Position numbers and translations under genes: made by a program
Shown: positions 1 through 10,306 of the stretch, piece by piece
Position numbering within the stretch: the first letter of the stretch is position 1
How the letters are laid out: every line of letters begins with the position of its first letter
From: Mycocentrospora acerina
Taxonomy: Eukaryota > Ascomycota > Dothideomycetes > Pleosporales
DNA length: 64,000 nucleotides
Assembly: GCA_022701365.1 (NCBI GenBank)
Contig: JAKUHH010000216.1
Coordinates: forward strand, 868,001-932,000
Direction of reading: 5' to 3'
Notes under the pieces: generated by a model
Seen by the model: only the letters and a program-made list of their open reading frames with translations
Told to the model about the DNA's origin: nothing
The model's database searches: none

Positions 1-801
1 ACGCCTAGCGCATTCGCATTGACAGAACGTATCTTCCTCAGCACCGCGCGCTTCCTCCTGCCCTCGTTCCTAACCAGCGCTAAAGGACTAACCACTCGCC
101 TCTGAATGTTCGCAATGCTGCGCTCCCGCACAGAATCTTTAACTAGCCCGTAGAATTGCCTCCATCCATCCGCCGTATGCCCGCCCCGTGACCTCACATC
201 ATGATATATCTCCCTCGACCACGCCCAAAGCCGCACAGGCGACGTTTGCATCCAGTATAGGCCTGTGAAGCGATACGTGCCCAGTATATCGTCCCAATAC
301 CATATGTCGTCTTCGAGCGGGATCGTCTGTCCAAGGATCGTGTTCAGCACCTCACCATACGCCTGCGTAGTCGCCTTGCTAATAAGCAGCCACTCAAGCT
401 CATGCTCATAGCTCGCATCGTCCCTGCTCTCGATACTAACCCCTCCATCTTTCGCAAACCATTGCTCGCATGTCGAGCAGCTGCGCGAGATGTCCGCCCG
501 CTCAAGAATGTCCAAGATGCGGCTTGCAGGCACGAGGCTTGACTTTGACGACGAGGTGGTGGAGAGCGACTTAATGAGATTCTGCAGGTGTGCTATGCGT
601 GCTGCTTTGGTGGGGTCGTGGGCTTCTTCTGCGGTAAGAGTCGAGACGCTTGCTCCTCCATGAGAGCTGGCGAGTTGCAGCCGGTCGAGCTGGCTGTCTA
701 TTCGACGCACGTGGCTGGTGATGCCGTTAGTTGATTCTGCAGGATCTGTATCAATCGCATGGGGGAGGACTAGAGTGGACTCACTCGACCACGAAAGACA
801 T
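1..801 (-). CDS. NCA2: NCA2-like mitochondrial protein, 5' part (runs off the left edge)
   Basis: Fungal Nca2 proteins are mitochondrial membrane proteins implicated in expression of mitochondrially encoded ATP synthase subunits. Only the N-terminal part lies here. The start at 801 gives MSFVVE. A 48-nt intron (737-784, GTGAGT donor, CTGCAG acceptor) joins it to STNGITSHVRRIDSQLDRLQ, the typical opening of fungal Nca2. The exon then runs open to the window edge with EWLLISKATTQAYGEVL, IPLEDDIWYWDDILGTYRF, LYWMQTSPVRLWAWSREIY and GWRQFYGLVKDSVRERSIA, all of which I recognise as family blocks. The C-terminal membrane segments are outside. The intron call rests on frame and on recovery of the family N-terminus. 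The family assignment is from recall of motifs, fairly firm. Confidence 0.8.
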
Positions 802-1167
802 GGTACCCTTCCGTCGCGTTGACGCTTAGGATCCAGACCAGAGTGTGGGATGGGAATTGTTTGGTGATGATCTGAGCCAGGATATGCCACCTTTCCAAAA
901 GAAGACTGGTCCGCGGCATGACGTCAAGTCCTCGTCGACGAAGAGGGTAGTCAAAGTCACTGAAGGATTTCTTAACCAGGATAAATGTTTATATCAACAA
1001 GAAATGAGCTGAAGAACTGAAAGAGAAAATTCATTTACTATTCGTTACATGAAGCCTTAAACGTAGCTTCAGTCGTCATCGCAGAAACTATAAATTGTAT
1101 CATAGGCAAACGCAAATAAGATCATGTACCAAAAGTTGAGATAGTCAGAACCATGATCGCCCAACAC
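802..1167. other. Intergenic, NCA2 promoter / 3' side of the CFEM gene
   Basis: About 370 bp between the NCA2 start and the stop of the next minus-strand gene. Apart from the CRE-type palindrome, I see only ordinary AT-rich sequence and no credible ORF. Confidence 0.5.
919..926. promoter_or_regulatory. CRE-type palindrome TGACGTCA upstream of NCA2
   Basis: A perfect TGACGTCA palindrome lies about 118 bp upstream of the NCA2 start codon. Such sites are bound by ATF/CREB-type bZIP factors in fungi. Function here is inference from motif and position only. Confidence 0.3.
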
Positions 1168-3741
1168 TCACAAAGCAACGAAAGCAAGCACTGCACCAAT
1201 AAAAACTTTTCCAACGTCAACCCCAAGCGGCGACGCAGCACCAGTGAACTCGGGTGGCGACGAGGTATACGCCCCAGTGCCTGAGGGGGCAAAGGTAGCC
1301 ATTGTCGATGCCGTCGATGCCATAGGATATGGCGCTACAGTTGTAGAAGCGGGAACCTGCACAGGGGCAGTGCCAGGAACAAGGCCCACCGGCGCTGTGG
1401 GATCTGCTCCAGTCGCGTCCCGCTGTGTTGCAAAGTGGACTTGCGGGACTGCAACCTCGACTGATCCCACCGTGATGGTCGTACAAGGCGTCTCGACAAC
1501 TGAACCAGAAATTGTAGTTGTGCTAGCGCCCGGAGTAGGGGTCGTTGGCGCCAAGGGGATGTAGGATGGACAGTCTGTTACAATACCAGGGTTTTCCACG
1601 ACGTGGTCGGCACAGATACCGATGAGATATTGGAGAGCATCCTTCGTTTCATCGTCGTTTTTACACCAAGCTGAAACACAGTCGATGACATTCTTGGTGA
1701 AATCCTTAATTTTGCAGTAGCAGTTGGAGTCGGTGTTGTCCTTGCATTGCATGGTTGAGTCCATCTGAATCCATGTGTTCATGCACCTGGGCAGAACATC
1801 TGGCGGGTTCGAAGATGGAGGAGTACCGGTACTCGACGGTAGAGGTGTCGTGGAATTAGAGTAACTCGGAACAGGAATGCCAGTGCTGACTGGAGGAGAC
1901 GGCGCACCGGGCACACCAGTGCTCACAGGCGGGAGCGATACTACCATGGTCGAGCTATTGCAGGACTCTCCGTAGCCACCATAGCAAGGAGGAGATGCAC
2001 TTGAGCTCTCGAGAGTGGGGGGAGCGCTACCCGGTGAAGACACTGGTGGAACTGCTACAGTCGACTGTGACTGGGATGGCATAACGCTGCTCTGACCAAT
2101 AGGAGGAGGAACTAGAGTGTCTGGAGAGTCGGGAGGAGATGAGTTAACTGGTATTGAGGCGGTAATAGGAATATAGGTAGAGAACGAGGAAGGTGTACCC
2201 GATGGACGAGTCATTGTGGAGGTAATTGTCACAAAAGAAGTGACGCATTCTCCACCATCGCCTCCGTCACAGGAGATGACAGGCGTCTCAATAGACGGCG
2301 TGGTCTGGGAAGTTTGAGGTGTTTCAATCACCTCAGAAGATGCAGGCGACGTCACGGCTGAGGTAACACATTCTTCACCATAACCCCCATAGCATGGGAT
2401 TCCAGGGGTCTCGATAGAAGGAGTAATTTGAGAAGCAGGTGGTGTTTCGATTGGAGCAGAAGAGCTAGGCGTGGATCCGATTAGACTGAAAGAGATGGAC
2501 GGTGTCTCAATCAATATAGAAGTGACAGTTGGAGGCCCAACAACGGTAGAAGAGACAGGTGGTGGTCCGACTATAGCAGAAGAGACAGGCGGTGTATCGA
2601 CAATGGTAGATGATGCAGGTGGAGCGACGATAGAACCAGTACTGACAGGTGGTTGAGCGTAACAAAATCCTCCGTCACAAGGGGTGACACTCGCAGATGC
2701 TGGCGGTTGAGTGTTGCATGTTTCGCCGTCGCAGGAGGCTGGTGGGCTTGAAGGGATTGATGGCTGAGTTGGTGTCTCGATGACAGAAGTAGTTACCGGA
2801 GGCTGGGGATAGCAAGAGCCTCCATCACAAAGAGCGACTGTTGTGGATACTGGCGACTGGGGCTCACACGACCCACCGTCACATGGAGGCGAGATTCCTG
2901 ACGAAGTGGGTGGCTGAGCGCATGATCCACCCTCGCAAGAGGACGCTGTCGTTTCAGTGGGTGGCTCTGTGGATGCCGGTTGGGTATTACACAGTTCGCC
3001 ATTGCAGGGTACCGTGGTGCCCGAAGTGACCGGTGGTTGGGTGCTGCACTCCCTACTACCACAAGGCGTCGTTGTCTCCGTAAACGGCGCTGAAGTGACT
3101 GGCTGAGACTTGATCGGTATTGTTGAAGAAGGGATCTCGAAGGTAGGAGTTGTATAGGTCTTGTCCTTGTCGCAATTGAATCCAATGTTGTGGAAGCCAA
3201 TCTCGCACTCTTTTTCACCTCCCCTGAATCGGCTGCCAAGGTAGATTTCTACAGACTTTGCACCACCACATTGGGTGTTCTTGATAGTGCTTCCACCCGT
3301 CTTGCAGCCGACGTCAAGCATTCGACAAATCGAGCCATCGCCCATTGAGAAATGCAAGTCTAGACTAACATCAAATTCAACAGAAACGTCGATGTAGTCA
3401 ATAGAAAACCCCGACTTCCTCTTGTTGCAGCCGAATGAGGCCGACTTGTCCCTACGGACCTTGTTCTTGATGCATTTTGACCCAAATGTGCGCCTGGTGA
3501 TGTGGTCGCGCTTGTTGAAAGAGTTTGCGCACTTCCAACCTCCAGAGAAGTCGAAATCGCCGTACTGAAAGTTAGAGATGCCTTCCTTGAGTTCCGACCA
3601 GTCAAAGCCGCTCCTCTGCTTTTCGCTGCATTCGTTGTCGTTATAGTTGGGCGATTTGAAAGGATTACCGAAAAGGTTCCAGGTCGCTGTGGCTTGCTGG
3701 GTAGCTAGACCAGTCACAAGAAGAGCGTGTGCAAATTTCAT
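1168..3741 (-). CDS. GPI-anchored CFEM-domain cell wall protein with paired-cysteine repeats
   Basis: An 857-residue single-exon ORF. It begins with a signal peptide (MKFAHALLVTGLATQQATA). A cysteine-containing N-terminal domain follows at about residues 25-195, with no family I recognise. Then comes a long Pro/Ser/Thr stretch carrying about ten copies of a two-cysteine motif such as CDGGSCYPQPP (roughly residues 225-640). An eight-cysteine CFEM-like domain sits near residues 655-735, with the order CMNTW..CKDN..CYCKIKDF..CVSAWC..C. A Ser/Thr-rich tail and a C-terminal hydrophobic segment (VGKVFIGAVLAFVAL) complete a GPI signal. CFEM proteins act at the wall in haem/iron handling, adhesion or as effectors. 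I cannot tell which applies here. Confidence 0.85.
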   Translation of the reverse strand: MKFAHALLVTGLATQQATATWNLFGNPFKSPNYNDNECSEKQRSGFDWSELKEGISNFQYGDFDFSGGWKCANSFNKRDHITRRTFGSKCIKNKVRRDKSASFGCNKRKSGFSIDYIDVSVEFDVSLDLHFSMGDGSICRMLDVGCKTGGSTIKNTQCGGAKSVEIYLGSRFRGGEKECEIGFHNIGFNCDKDKTYTTPTFEIPSSTIPIKSQPVTSAPFTETTTPCGSRECSTQPPVTSGTTVPCNGELCNTQPASTEPPTETTASSCEGGSCAQPPTSSGISPPCDGGSCEPQSPVSTTVALCDGGSCYPQPPVTTSVIETPTQPSIPSSPPASCDGETCNTQPPASASVTPCDGGFCYAQPPVSTGSIVAPPASSTIVDTPPVSSAIVGPPPVSSTVVGPPTVTSILIETPSISFSLIGSTPSSSAPIETPPASQITPSIETPGIPCYGGYGEECVTSAVTSPASSEVIETPQTSQTTPSIETPVISCDGGDGGECVTSFVTITSTMTRPSGTPSSFSTYIPITASIPVNSSPPDSPDTLVPPPIGQSSVMPSQSQSTVAVPPVSSPGSAPPTLESSSASPPCYGGYGESCNSSTMVVSLPPVSTGVPGAPSPPVSTGIPVPSYSNSTTPLPSSTGTPPSSNPPDVLPRCMNTWIQMDSTMQCKDNTDSNCYCKIKDFTKNVIDCVSAWCKNDDETKDALQYLIGICADHVVENPGIVTDCPSYIPLAPTTPTPGASTTTISGSVVETPCTTITVGSVEVAVPQVHFATQRDATGADPTAPVGLVPGTAPVQVPASTTVAPYPMASTASTMATFAPSGTGAYTSSPPEFTGAASPLGVDVGKVFIGAVLAFVAL

Positions 3742-4712
3742 GGTTGGTAACGAATCGATATAGATGGCAAAAAGAACGTGTAGATGCTATGTTAAAGAGT
3801 GTGATATCGATGCTCACAATACGTAAAACGAAAGGATTGACATCAAAAAACGAGAGGGATGATGTCAAACGCAAACAAAAAGAGAGCTACAGCAATTCAA
3901 GGAGTGAAGCTTAAAGAGAAGATGTTAGAGGCGAACGGAAAAGCATCATATTATACACCCTTGGTCTGAGTCGGAGAATACGAAATCACCGCGAACACTT
4001 TGCCGGCGAGCAAAACAAAGTCAGGCTCTGAGCCACAACGTTCGACAAGGTTTCCATGTTAGGTTTACTATTTCCGATGACCATGTTTGGGTTTGTCGCA
4101 GATATTCTGGGATTAGATGACAGCCGATTAAGCGGATGTTGCTCCTGAAACCCTCTAGGTAACTGAACTTTATGCAGGTACAAGTCGACCAAGCAGAACG
4201 TAAGGATGTATGGCAGAAAAATACAGAGTACCATCATAAGGAGACGCAAATTTCCGCATGAGTCTGTTTCAACCCGGTGTGTGGTGGCCAATATGTCATT
4301 TTCAATAGAAGCTTTGTCATGTGACAGGACATCGAAAATGAGGCGAAACGACGCAATCTATTCTTCGAGTGCATGTTACAGTGTTGGGTAACTAGATTCA
4401 AGTACCCGTGGCGGTGATTTTCTTGTTCTTCAAGATTGTAGTATGCAAGTTTCTAATTCTTCTTTAACCCTGTAACACGGATGTTGTCAATGGAGAGTTC
4501 TTTGTACCTAAACGTAGCTACGACTGTGCAATTTGGTGATTTTTTCCTTAGGCAGTTTTCAATTCTGTAGCCGAGTGGCTCATACGCATTTTCTTCTTCT
4601 AAATTTAGCCTCTTTTTGGCCTGGAAACCGTCCCTTTCTACGTTTCATCCTCAACAGAGACATGAATAAGTTTGTATCTGCGAGAGGTTGTTTTTGGACA
4701 TGAGTGAGCAAT
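3742..4712. other. Intergenic between CFEM gene and MFS gene
   Basis: About 970 bp holding the promoter of the CFEM gene on the high-coordinate side of its start, and the 3' flank of the MFS gene. Short ORFs here have no signal peptide, domain or splice logic that would support a gene. Confidence 0.5.
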
Positions 4713-6548
4713 CTATTGTACTTGAGGATGACAATGGTTCCTTGCGTGAATGAGAAAAGGAATCTGCAGCGCACCGAAGACTGCAACCAGAGCAGATGCC
4801 CACCAAGCCAAAGGAGTAAAGTGAATTCCAGTGGATATCCCGTACAGAAGACCAGCAATCGGACTAGCGACTGTACGGCAGGCAGCTCCTGTTGCAGCTG
4901 CAAGTCCATTAATTTTCCCAAGATGGGATTTGTTAGGAGCCGCTTCTTTGATCATGATAAGTAGAAGCGGGAAAGCGAGAATGCTTGTAAAGCTACGAAT
5001 GAATAAGCACGTGAATAGAGAAACAAATACCAGCTTTTCTGGGAAAATTTGTACAAAAGGGATCGCAATATATGCTAGAGGGTGAAAAAAGGTAACTAGG
5101 ATGAGTAGTCTCCACACCCCGAGACACTTTGCCATGAGGGGAAAAACGACAGCTTGGATCACAAGCTGGATGATACCATTGACTGACATGATGATGCCAA
5201 CTGTTTGCATCGGCATACCAAGACCACCGCCAAAAGAAGATAGGGAAAGATCTAATGTGTTGACCTCGTTTTCGGTCCGCTTGTCTTGAAGGAATATAGG
5301 TAGAAGGTGATCGAAAGTCATCTGATAAAAAGTTAACAATTGAGAGTTTACGTTTGTAAAATCACGCAGCTCACAGAATGGTACGTGAAAATCCCCATAG
5401 CTACCACGAACATGATGGCAGCTGGCGTGAAGACCTTATCGTTTGTTTGAGACTCCACAAAATCTCCGTCGGAAGGCATGCACCAGATCTCGTCGGGCTG
5501 CACTTCAACTACATTGAATGTTCCGTATGACCCATTGGTCAAGTCAGCTGCGGCGCCGGAAATTGCCCCTTGAACAGGGAGGACGTTGGCACGCAGAAGT
5601 GAAGTTTCTGCAGTGTCACCGTGGCAATTCTCGGTGGACGCTTGCGGCCCTAAAGCTGGGTGACTTTCCTCCAGCAGGAAGTAAGCCATGATTATCGAGA
5701 TCGTGAGTAAAGAAGCGCAAAGCAAGTTTGGAAGCAGATATGGAAACCTTGCAAAGATACCTGTATGACTAAAGAAAGAAGGAAAGTTTTGGGCCGGTTC
5801 TGAGAAGTAACCACCAATTGAAGCTGCACAGTTGTTACTAAGCTGAATAGTGTGATATTTATACAGAAAAGCTTACGTCCGATTATGGTTCCAATGCTCC
5901 ATACAAATGGCATGATTGAGTATGCTCGGGCTACGTTTTACTTAGCAGAGTTGTCAACTTGGATTTGGATGTGTTAACTCACGCTCGTGCTCTGGTCTCT
6001 TAACCAGCTCACTCACAATAGTTTGAATAACTCCTATATTGCCATTGAGTGCACCGCCGAGAACTCGCCCTGCTAGGGCGACCCAGAAGTTCGGAGCTAG
6101 TCCTACAAGTAGCAAGGAAATCACTGTTCCCAGGCACCCCAACATGACCACTGGCTTACGACCTACACGATCTGAGACAGCACCCCAGTACATGCTACTA
6201 CATGCTTCAGCAAGTGAGAAGGCCTTTTTTAGCGGTGTTAGCTCTTGGAAATTTGTGTGACTGTATGTAGGTATGTTGACTTACGGCTATCAACACGCCA
6301 GCAAAGAGTGGCGCGTTGGATTCAGAGCAAACGTTGAATTCTAGAACGAGTTTCCATGCGTAGGGAAATAGAGAGGTCAAGGCAATCGGCTCTGCCACGC
6401 GAACCAGCGCTGCGCCATCGCGTTAGTTGCGGTCTTTCCTTTGGAGGCTATACTGGTACTTACCAAGAAGCAAGAGCTGCGCAGTAGGAAAACCGTCATG
6501 AATTGTATTTTGCGAGCCTTTTCTTCGCTTGGTGAGAAAACGCATCAT
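4713..6548 (-). CDS. MFS multidrug-type exporter, 12 TM, six exons
   Basis: Exons, from 5' to 3' on the minus strand: 6548-6464, 6409-6285, 6223-5983, 5930-5877, 5823-5375 and 5321-4713. All junctions are GT-AG and keep frame. The start is the first of two ATGs (MMRFLTKRRKGS), placed shortly before FPTAQLLLLALVRVAEPIAL, the usual first helix of this fungal subfamily. The MFS signature DRVGRKPVVMLG lies between helices 2 and 3, and GRVLGGALNGNIG follows. A long acidic loop separates the two six-helix halves, and HLLPIFLQDK opens the second half. It belongs to the tetracycline-resistance-like/DHA1 group often found as drug or metabolite exporters. Substrate unknown. No biosynthetic cluster is visible next to it. 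Confidence 0.82.
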
Positions 6549-7632
6549 TGATGCTGACTTGTTCCTTACGGCTTCGCCTGTACCCGTCTGCAGGCTTGAA
6601 GAAAAACCCTTTGTCAAGAAGACCTTTTTTGCCTTTCCTCGATGTAAGTATGGCGTGCAGTTGGAACGATAGAAAGGAACGTGATACAAAATATTCTGTA
6701 TGCGTGGAATGCTCGATTAGAAAAAGCAGCGGCAAAGACCCGGTCGACGTCTTATCGTTGCGGTCTGTTCTTCGGCCTTGGCAATTCCCCCTCCCCCTGA
6801 TCGTTTGCGGCTGCCGCAAAATTCATTCTGTCTTCGAAGTCATGCTGCAAGAACAGATTCTTTTGGATTCATTGAAACGTACGAATCAGACTACCTAATC
6901 GGCTGCTATGTATTCAATGCTCGCGAGGAAGCAGCCATGCGTTAAGGCCGCCTGGCGAGGCTTCATGTACAACGCCACATATGCGCGTCTCTAGTACCCA
7001 TGATCGTCGTCTGGGGGAGCCGGGACCACCCCGCTGTTGACCCACAAAGTCGAGCCTCTAATTCCATCCGCTCAATCAATCCATCTCACTCGAAATTGTA
7101 CTACATCAACTTCGTTCATTCCAATGTAGCCTATAAAATACTGATATTGTGTCAATATGCAAAATAGAATGGCAAGGTAACTATCGCCTTCAAGTAGGTG
7201 TATCCGCCGCCTGTGGCGCTCTGAGGCCAGCTGATAGTTGAATCTATAGGTCTGGCTTGCTCTAGTTGCTACTTTAATTGGACCAAGGTAGACTGCGTGC
7301 CGTGAGGCGTTGCTAGAGTATTCTGCTAGCGCAGTTGGAACCTTATGGCTCTCAAAATAGCATTCAAGACCTTGCAAAATGTACCAATCACCTCGTTTAA
7401 TTCCTAACGCGGTAATTTGAGGTGATGGATTAGATCTAGATTTTGCGAAGGTTTTAATCTATTGGACTACCAGTTGTACGGAATGTGTATGCTCAGCTGG
7501 TTGTCGTTGATTTCAGCACACGTCGCCCACACGAAACAAACTATAAAGTAGGAGATGTGCAGCCGCTTCACGTTTCTCTGTGGGAACTCACACCACCTCA
7601 CCGACGACAACACAAGTGTGTCCTGAGCCTCT
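6549..7632. other. Divergent intergenic region between two membrane-protein genes
   Basis: About 1.1 kb between divergently transcribed genes, so it should hold both promoters. The minus-strand ORF upstream of 6548 stays open for some 140 nt, so a longer N-terminus of the MFS protein cannot be excluded. It would lack family similarity. Nothing else supported. Confidence 0.45.
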
Positions 7633-9897
7633 ATGTCCGATCCCAGGATGTCTCCCGCCCCGGTTGTTGGAGCTGATCGCTCCCAAGTGACAGGGTCGTC
7701 ACAAACATATTCTGCTCTTCCACAGGCCGGAAAAACGAGTTTCAGCGTACAACAGACAGAGCAATACCCGCAGCATGCTTCTCGGATACCATCAAATATA
7801 TCTAGAGGAGTCTGGGACAAGATTGGCTGGTACAATATCGCGGTCCTAGTTTTTGGTACCGTCGCTACCTTATTGGCTGTCGCGTTTCTGGTATTACTCT
7901 GGGTTGGGTCGCACGAGGCGTCACAAGGCAGAAGTCCACCACCGCTATGGTATGGAATTGTTGAAAGAGCATGGGCAGCAAGAGTTGTGACTGTCTGTAC
8001 CGTTGCCATCAGAATTGCAATCACGGCCCAAATGGGTGTGTTCACCGCATTGTTAGCAGCACTGGCACTTGAGCGTGTTGGAGTTCCAGAATCGCAATTA
8101 CCCATGTTATCGATCATTCGGAGCGTAAACACTGGCCCCCAGGCTCATTGGTCGAACATACTTTCGATCCACACTCCGCTGCAATTCTGTTACGCCGCCG
8201 CGGTCGTGATTGCAGTCCTGAACTCGTTTGCACTACAGTTTACTTCAACTATTCTCCTGAGCGATTTCAAAATTGGGACAATTGTGCTTGGCCCCAACGT
8301 AAGCTATGTCAACTCCGGCCTTTCACCGAGCAGTGATTCGTCTTTCACCTACTTTGTTTCAGGTAATGATTACTTGAAGAATACGCCATCGACATACGCT
8401 CAATTTGCTGAGTACACCGACCCACCGTACGAGGCTTCGAACTATACAGATACAGGACGGACGCTTCGTGCCTTTCTTCCGCTCAGCTATTCGGAACAAC
8501 AGAGGCTAGTGAACTACTCGGGTCCAGCAACTGTCCTCGACACGAGGGTCATTTGCATCGCACCGACTATCGATATCTCTATTGTTGATCTGGAAGGCGG
8601 AGGTTCAATGCAAATAGAGGCGAACTTGACCATCCAGGGCACTTATCCTGCTCTTAAACTCAACTCGAGCCTCAATTCTAATATGACCTCTTCCCTAGCT
8701 GATCCAATCACCCTTGCTTGTGTACTAGACGTGAGTGGGAATATCTCTTCAGAATGGAAATTATCACTCTGCGCTCTCGATATAGTTCTCGGCGCCGAAT
8801 TCTCTGAGCATTTGCAGGATGGAGACCCATTACCAAGAACACCTTTCGGGTGGTTGCTATTAAATGTTACAGGTCTCGCTGACGATTGGTATTCGGTTTG
8901 GGGGGATGGGAGCGAGGCCCCCAAGTTCGTTGATTTGAATCAAAAGTCCTCCGGTTCTTGGACGAACATGCTCTCAAGCAATCAATCAGCAGGCCATGGT
9001 TTGGATGCCAGTCTCTGCTTTTCGGATTTTACCGCCTTCGATTACGAGGTCAATGTAGGAGGATATGGTGCCTCGGCTGAGCCCACACTTCGATGGCAGT
9101 CTGACTCTAGAACCTATTCTACTGAAGACGTTCGGCACGCGCTTGGTGCGACCTCTAGGCGAACATCACTCCAGGCACGTGGCATACCGACTTTGCAGCC
9201 AGCAAAGGGAACATGGGCTTCTTCTGTCATCAAGAGCACAACCAAGGATTTCCTATGGGATTCTGTCTGGAATGCAGTCAGTTCGAACTTTATGTCATTT
9301 ATCAGCTCGAGTCTACCATTCGTTCCGACCATGATGATGACTAGTGGGATTCGGGAATACTCAGTTCACAGGACGCACGCGGCTATATTCCAAGACATCA
9401 TTAAAGACACAAGAAATCCCGCAGTAGCAGTTCAAGCATTTCTCACTATCATTACGCAAATGGCCTACTACAATCTTCTACCACAGTTCGACAGGGTTAG
9501 TCTCTCAAACCATATATCCACCTCAACTGTCACCGTACCAGTGCATTGGGTCGGTTTCGGTATCGTGATGACGCTGCTAGCCGTACATTTTCTTCTTGTC
9601 ATTACCGCGGTTGTTTTGTTTCTTGCAAAAACGGAGCATTCGCTTCTTGGAAACGCATGGCAAACTTTCGCGCAAGTCATTTCGAACGATGTGAACCACA
9701 CTATGCAACAGGCATCCAACCTAAAAGACAATGAAGTTGAGAGACTTCTTAGGGAAAGCGGAAACCAGAAGTCCGAATACATCTTGCAGACAGGCATAGA
9801 TGATGGCAGGTCGCAAGCAGTAAACCGTCGTCGCACTGGGGGTACTGTGGAGCTGCAGCTGCTGAACCGCAATGGCGACCCAGTCGACAAAATTTGA
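7633..9897 (+). CDS. Uncharacterised fungal membrane protein with large glycosylated loop
   Basis: A 754-residue intronless ORF. The N-terminal 55 residues are polar. Helices follow near residues 62-88 (AVLVFGTVATLLAVAFLVLL), 115-142 and 182-202. A loop of more than 400 residues then carries many N-glycosylation sequons. A last helix lies near 643-668 (IVMTLLAVHFLLVITAVVLF), followed by a polar cytoplasmic tail. This layout, three N-terminal helices plus one C-terminal helix around a big exposed domain, is common in Dothideomycete proteins of the DUF3176-like kind, but I see no diagnostic motif. Function not known. The ATG at 7633 is the first in frame, and MSDPRMSP is a plausible cytosolic start. 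Confidence 0.7.
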   Translation: MSDPRMSPAPVVGADRSQVTGSSQTYSALPQAGKTSFSVQQTEQYPQHASRIPSNISRGVWDKIGWYNIAVLVFGTVATLLAVAFLVLLWVGSHEASQGRSPPPLWYGIVERAWAARVVTVCTVAIRIAITAQMGVFTALLAALALERVGVPESQLPMLSIIRSVNTGPQAHWSNILSIHTPLQFCYAAAVVIAVLNSFALQFTSTILLSDFKIGTIVLGPNVSYVNSGLSPSSDSSFTYFVSGNDYLKNTPSTYAQFAEYTDPPYEASNYTDTGRTLRAFLPLSYSEQQRLVNYSGPATVLDTRVICIAPTIDISIVDLEGGGSMQIEANLTIQGTYPALKLNSSLNSNMTSSLADPITLACVLDVSGNISSEWKLSLCALDIVLGAEFSEHLQDGDPLPRTPFGWLLLNVTGLADDWYSVWGDGSEAPKFVDLNQKSSGSWTNMLSSNQSAGHGLDASLCFSDFTAFDYEVNVGGYGASAEPTLRWQSDSRTYSTEDVRHALGATSRRTSLQARGIPTLQPAKGTWASSVIKSTTKDFLWDSVWNAVSSNFMSFISSSLPFVPTMMMTSGIREYSVHRTHAAIFQDIIKDTRNPAVAVQAFLTIITQMAYYNLLPQFDRVSLSNHISTSTVTVPVHWVGFGIVMTLLAVHFLLVITAVVLFLAKTEHSLLGNAWQTFAQVISNDVNHTMQQASNLKDNEVERLLRESGNQKSEYILQTGIDDGRSQAVNRRRTGGTVELQLLNRNGDPVDKI

Positions 9898-10306
9898 GCT
9901 GTACCAAAATGGTAAGCAAAAGGAAGTGGTATATATAAGATGGCCATAATGATACCGTAGGAAGGATAAACCTAGGCAACATATTTCGGGTGGAAATTCT
10001 ATATCTAATTTCATCTCTTCTACCAATATAATCTTGCAGACCCTGCTTCGAAGTCATGAGCCCTACAAAACCTACAGCAGGAGTAGGTGATTCGACAAGC
10101 TTTCAGGCGGCCCTTTTTATCTATTCACATGTGTCTTGGCTAGTGTAAAAGGAGATCAACGGCACAAATCGGTATTTCAAGTGAACCAACAACTGAGAGA
10201 GCAATTACCATTGCAAGAAATCTACAATGTACTATTGATAACGACTTCTCTAAATGAAAACTACCCAATCGATTCCATTACTCATTCGAATCGTAAGTAT
10301 GCCAAT
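9898..10306. other. Convergent intergenic region
   Basis: About 410 bp between the 3' ends of the 754-residue membrane protein gene and the DAL5-type permease gene. Sequence is AT-rich and presumably holds both polyadenylation regions. No feature seen. Confidence 0.5.

Noticed and set aside
801..919. Alternative NCA2 start at the ATG at 919-917
   Set aside because: That frame ends at a stop near 770 and does not lead into the conserved region. The 801 start with the 48-nt intron restores the family N-terminus.
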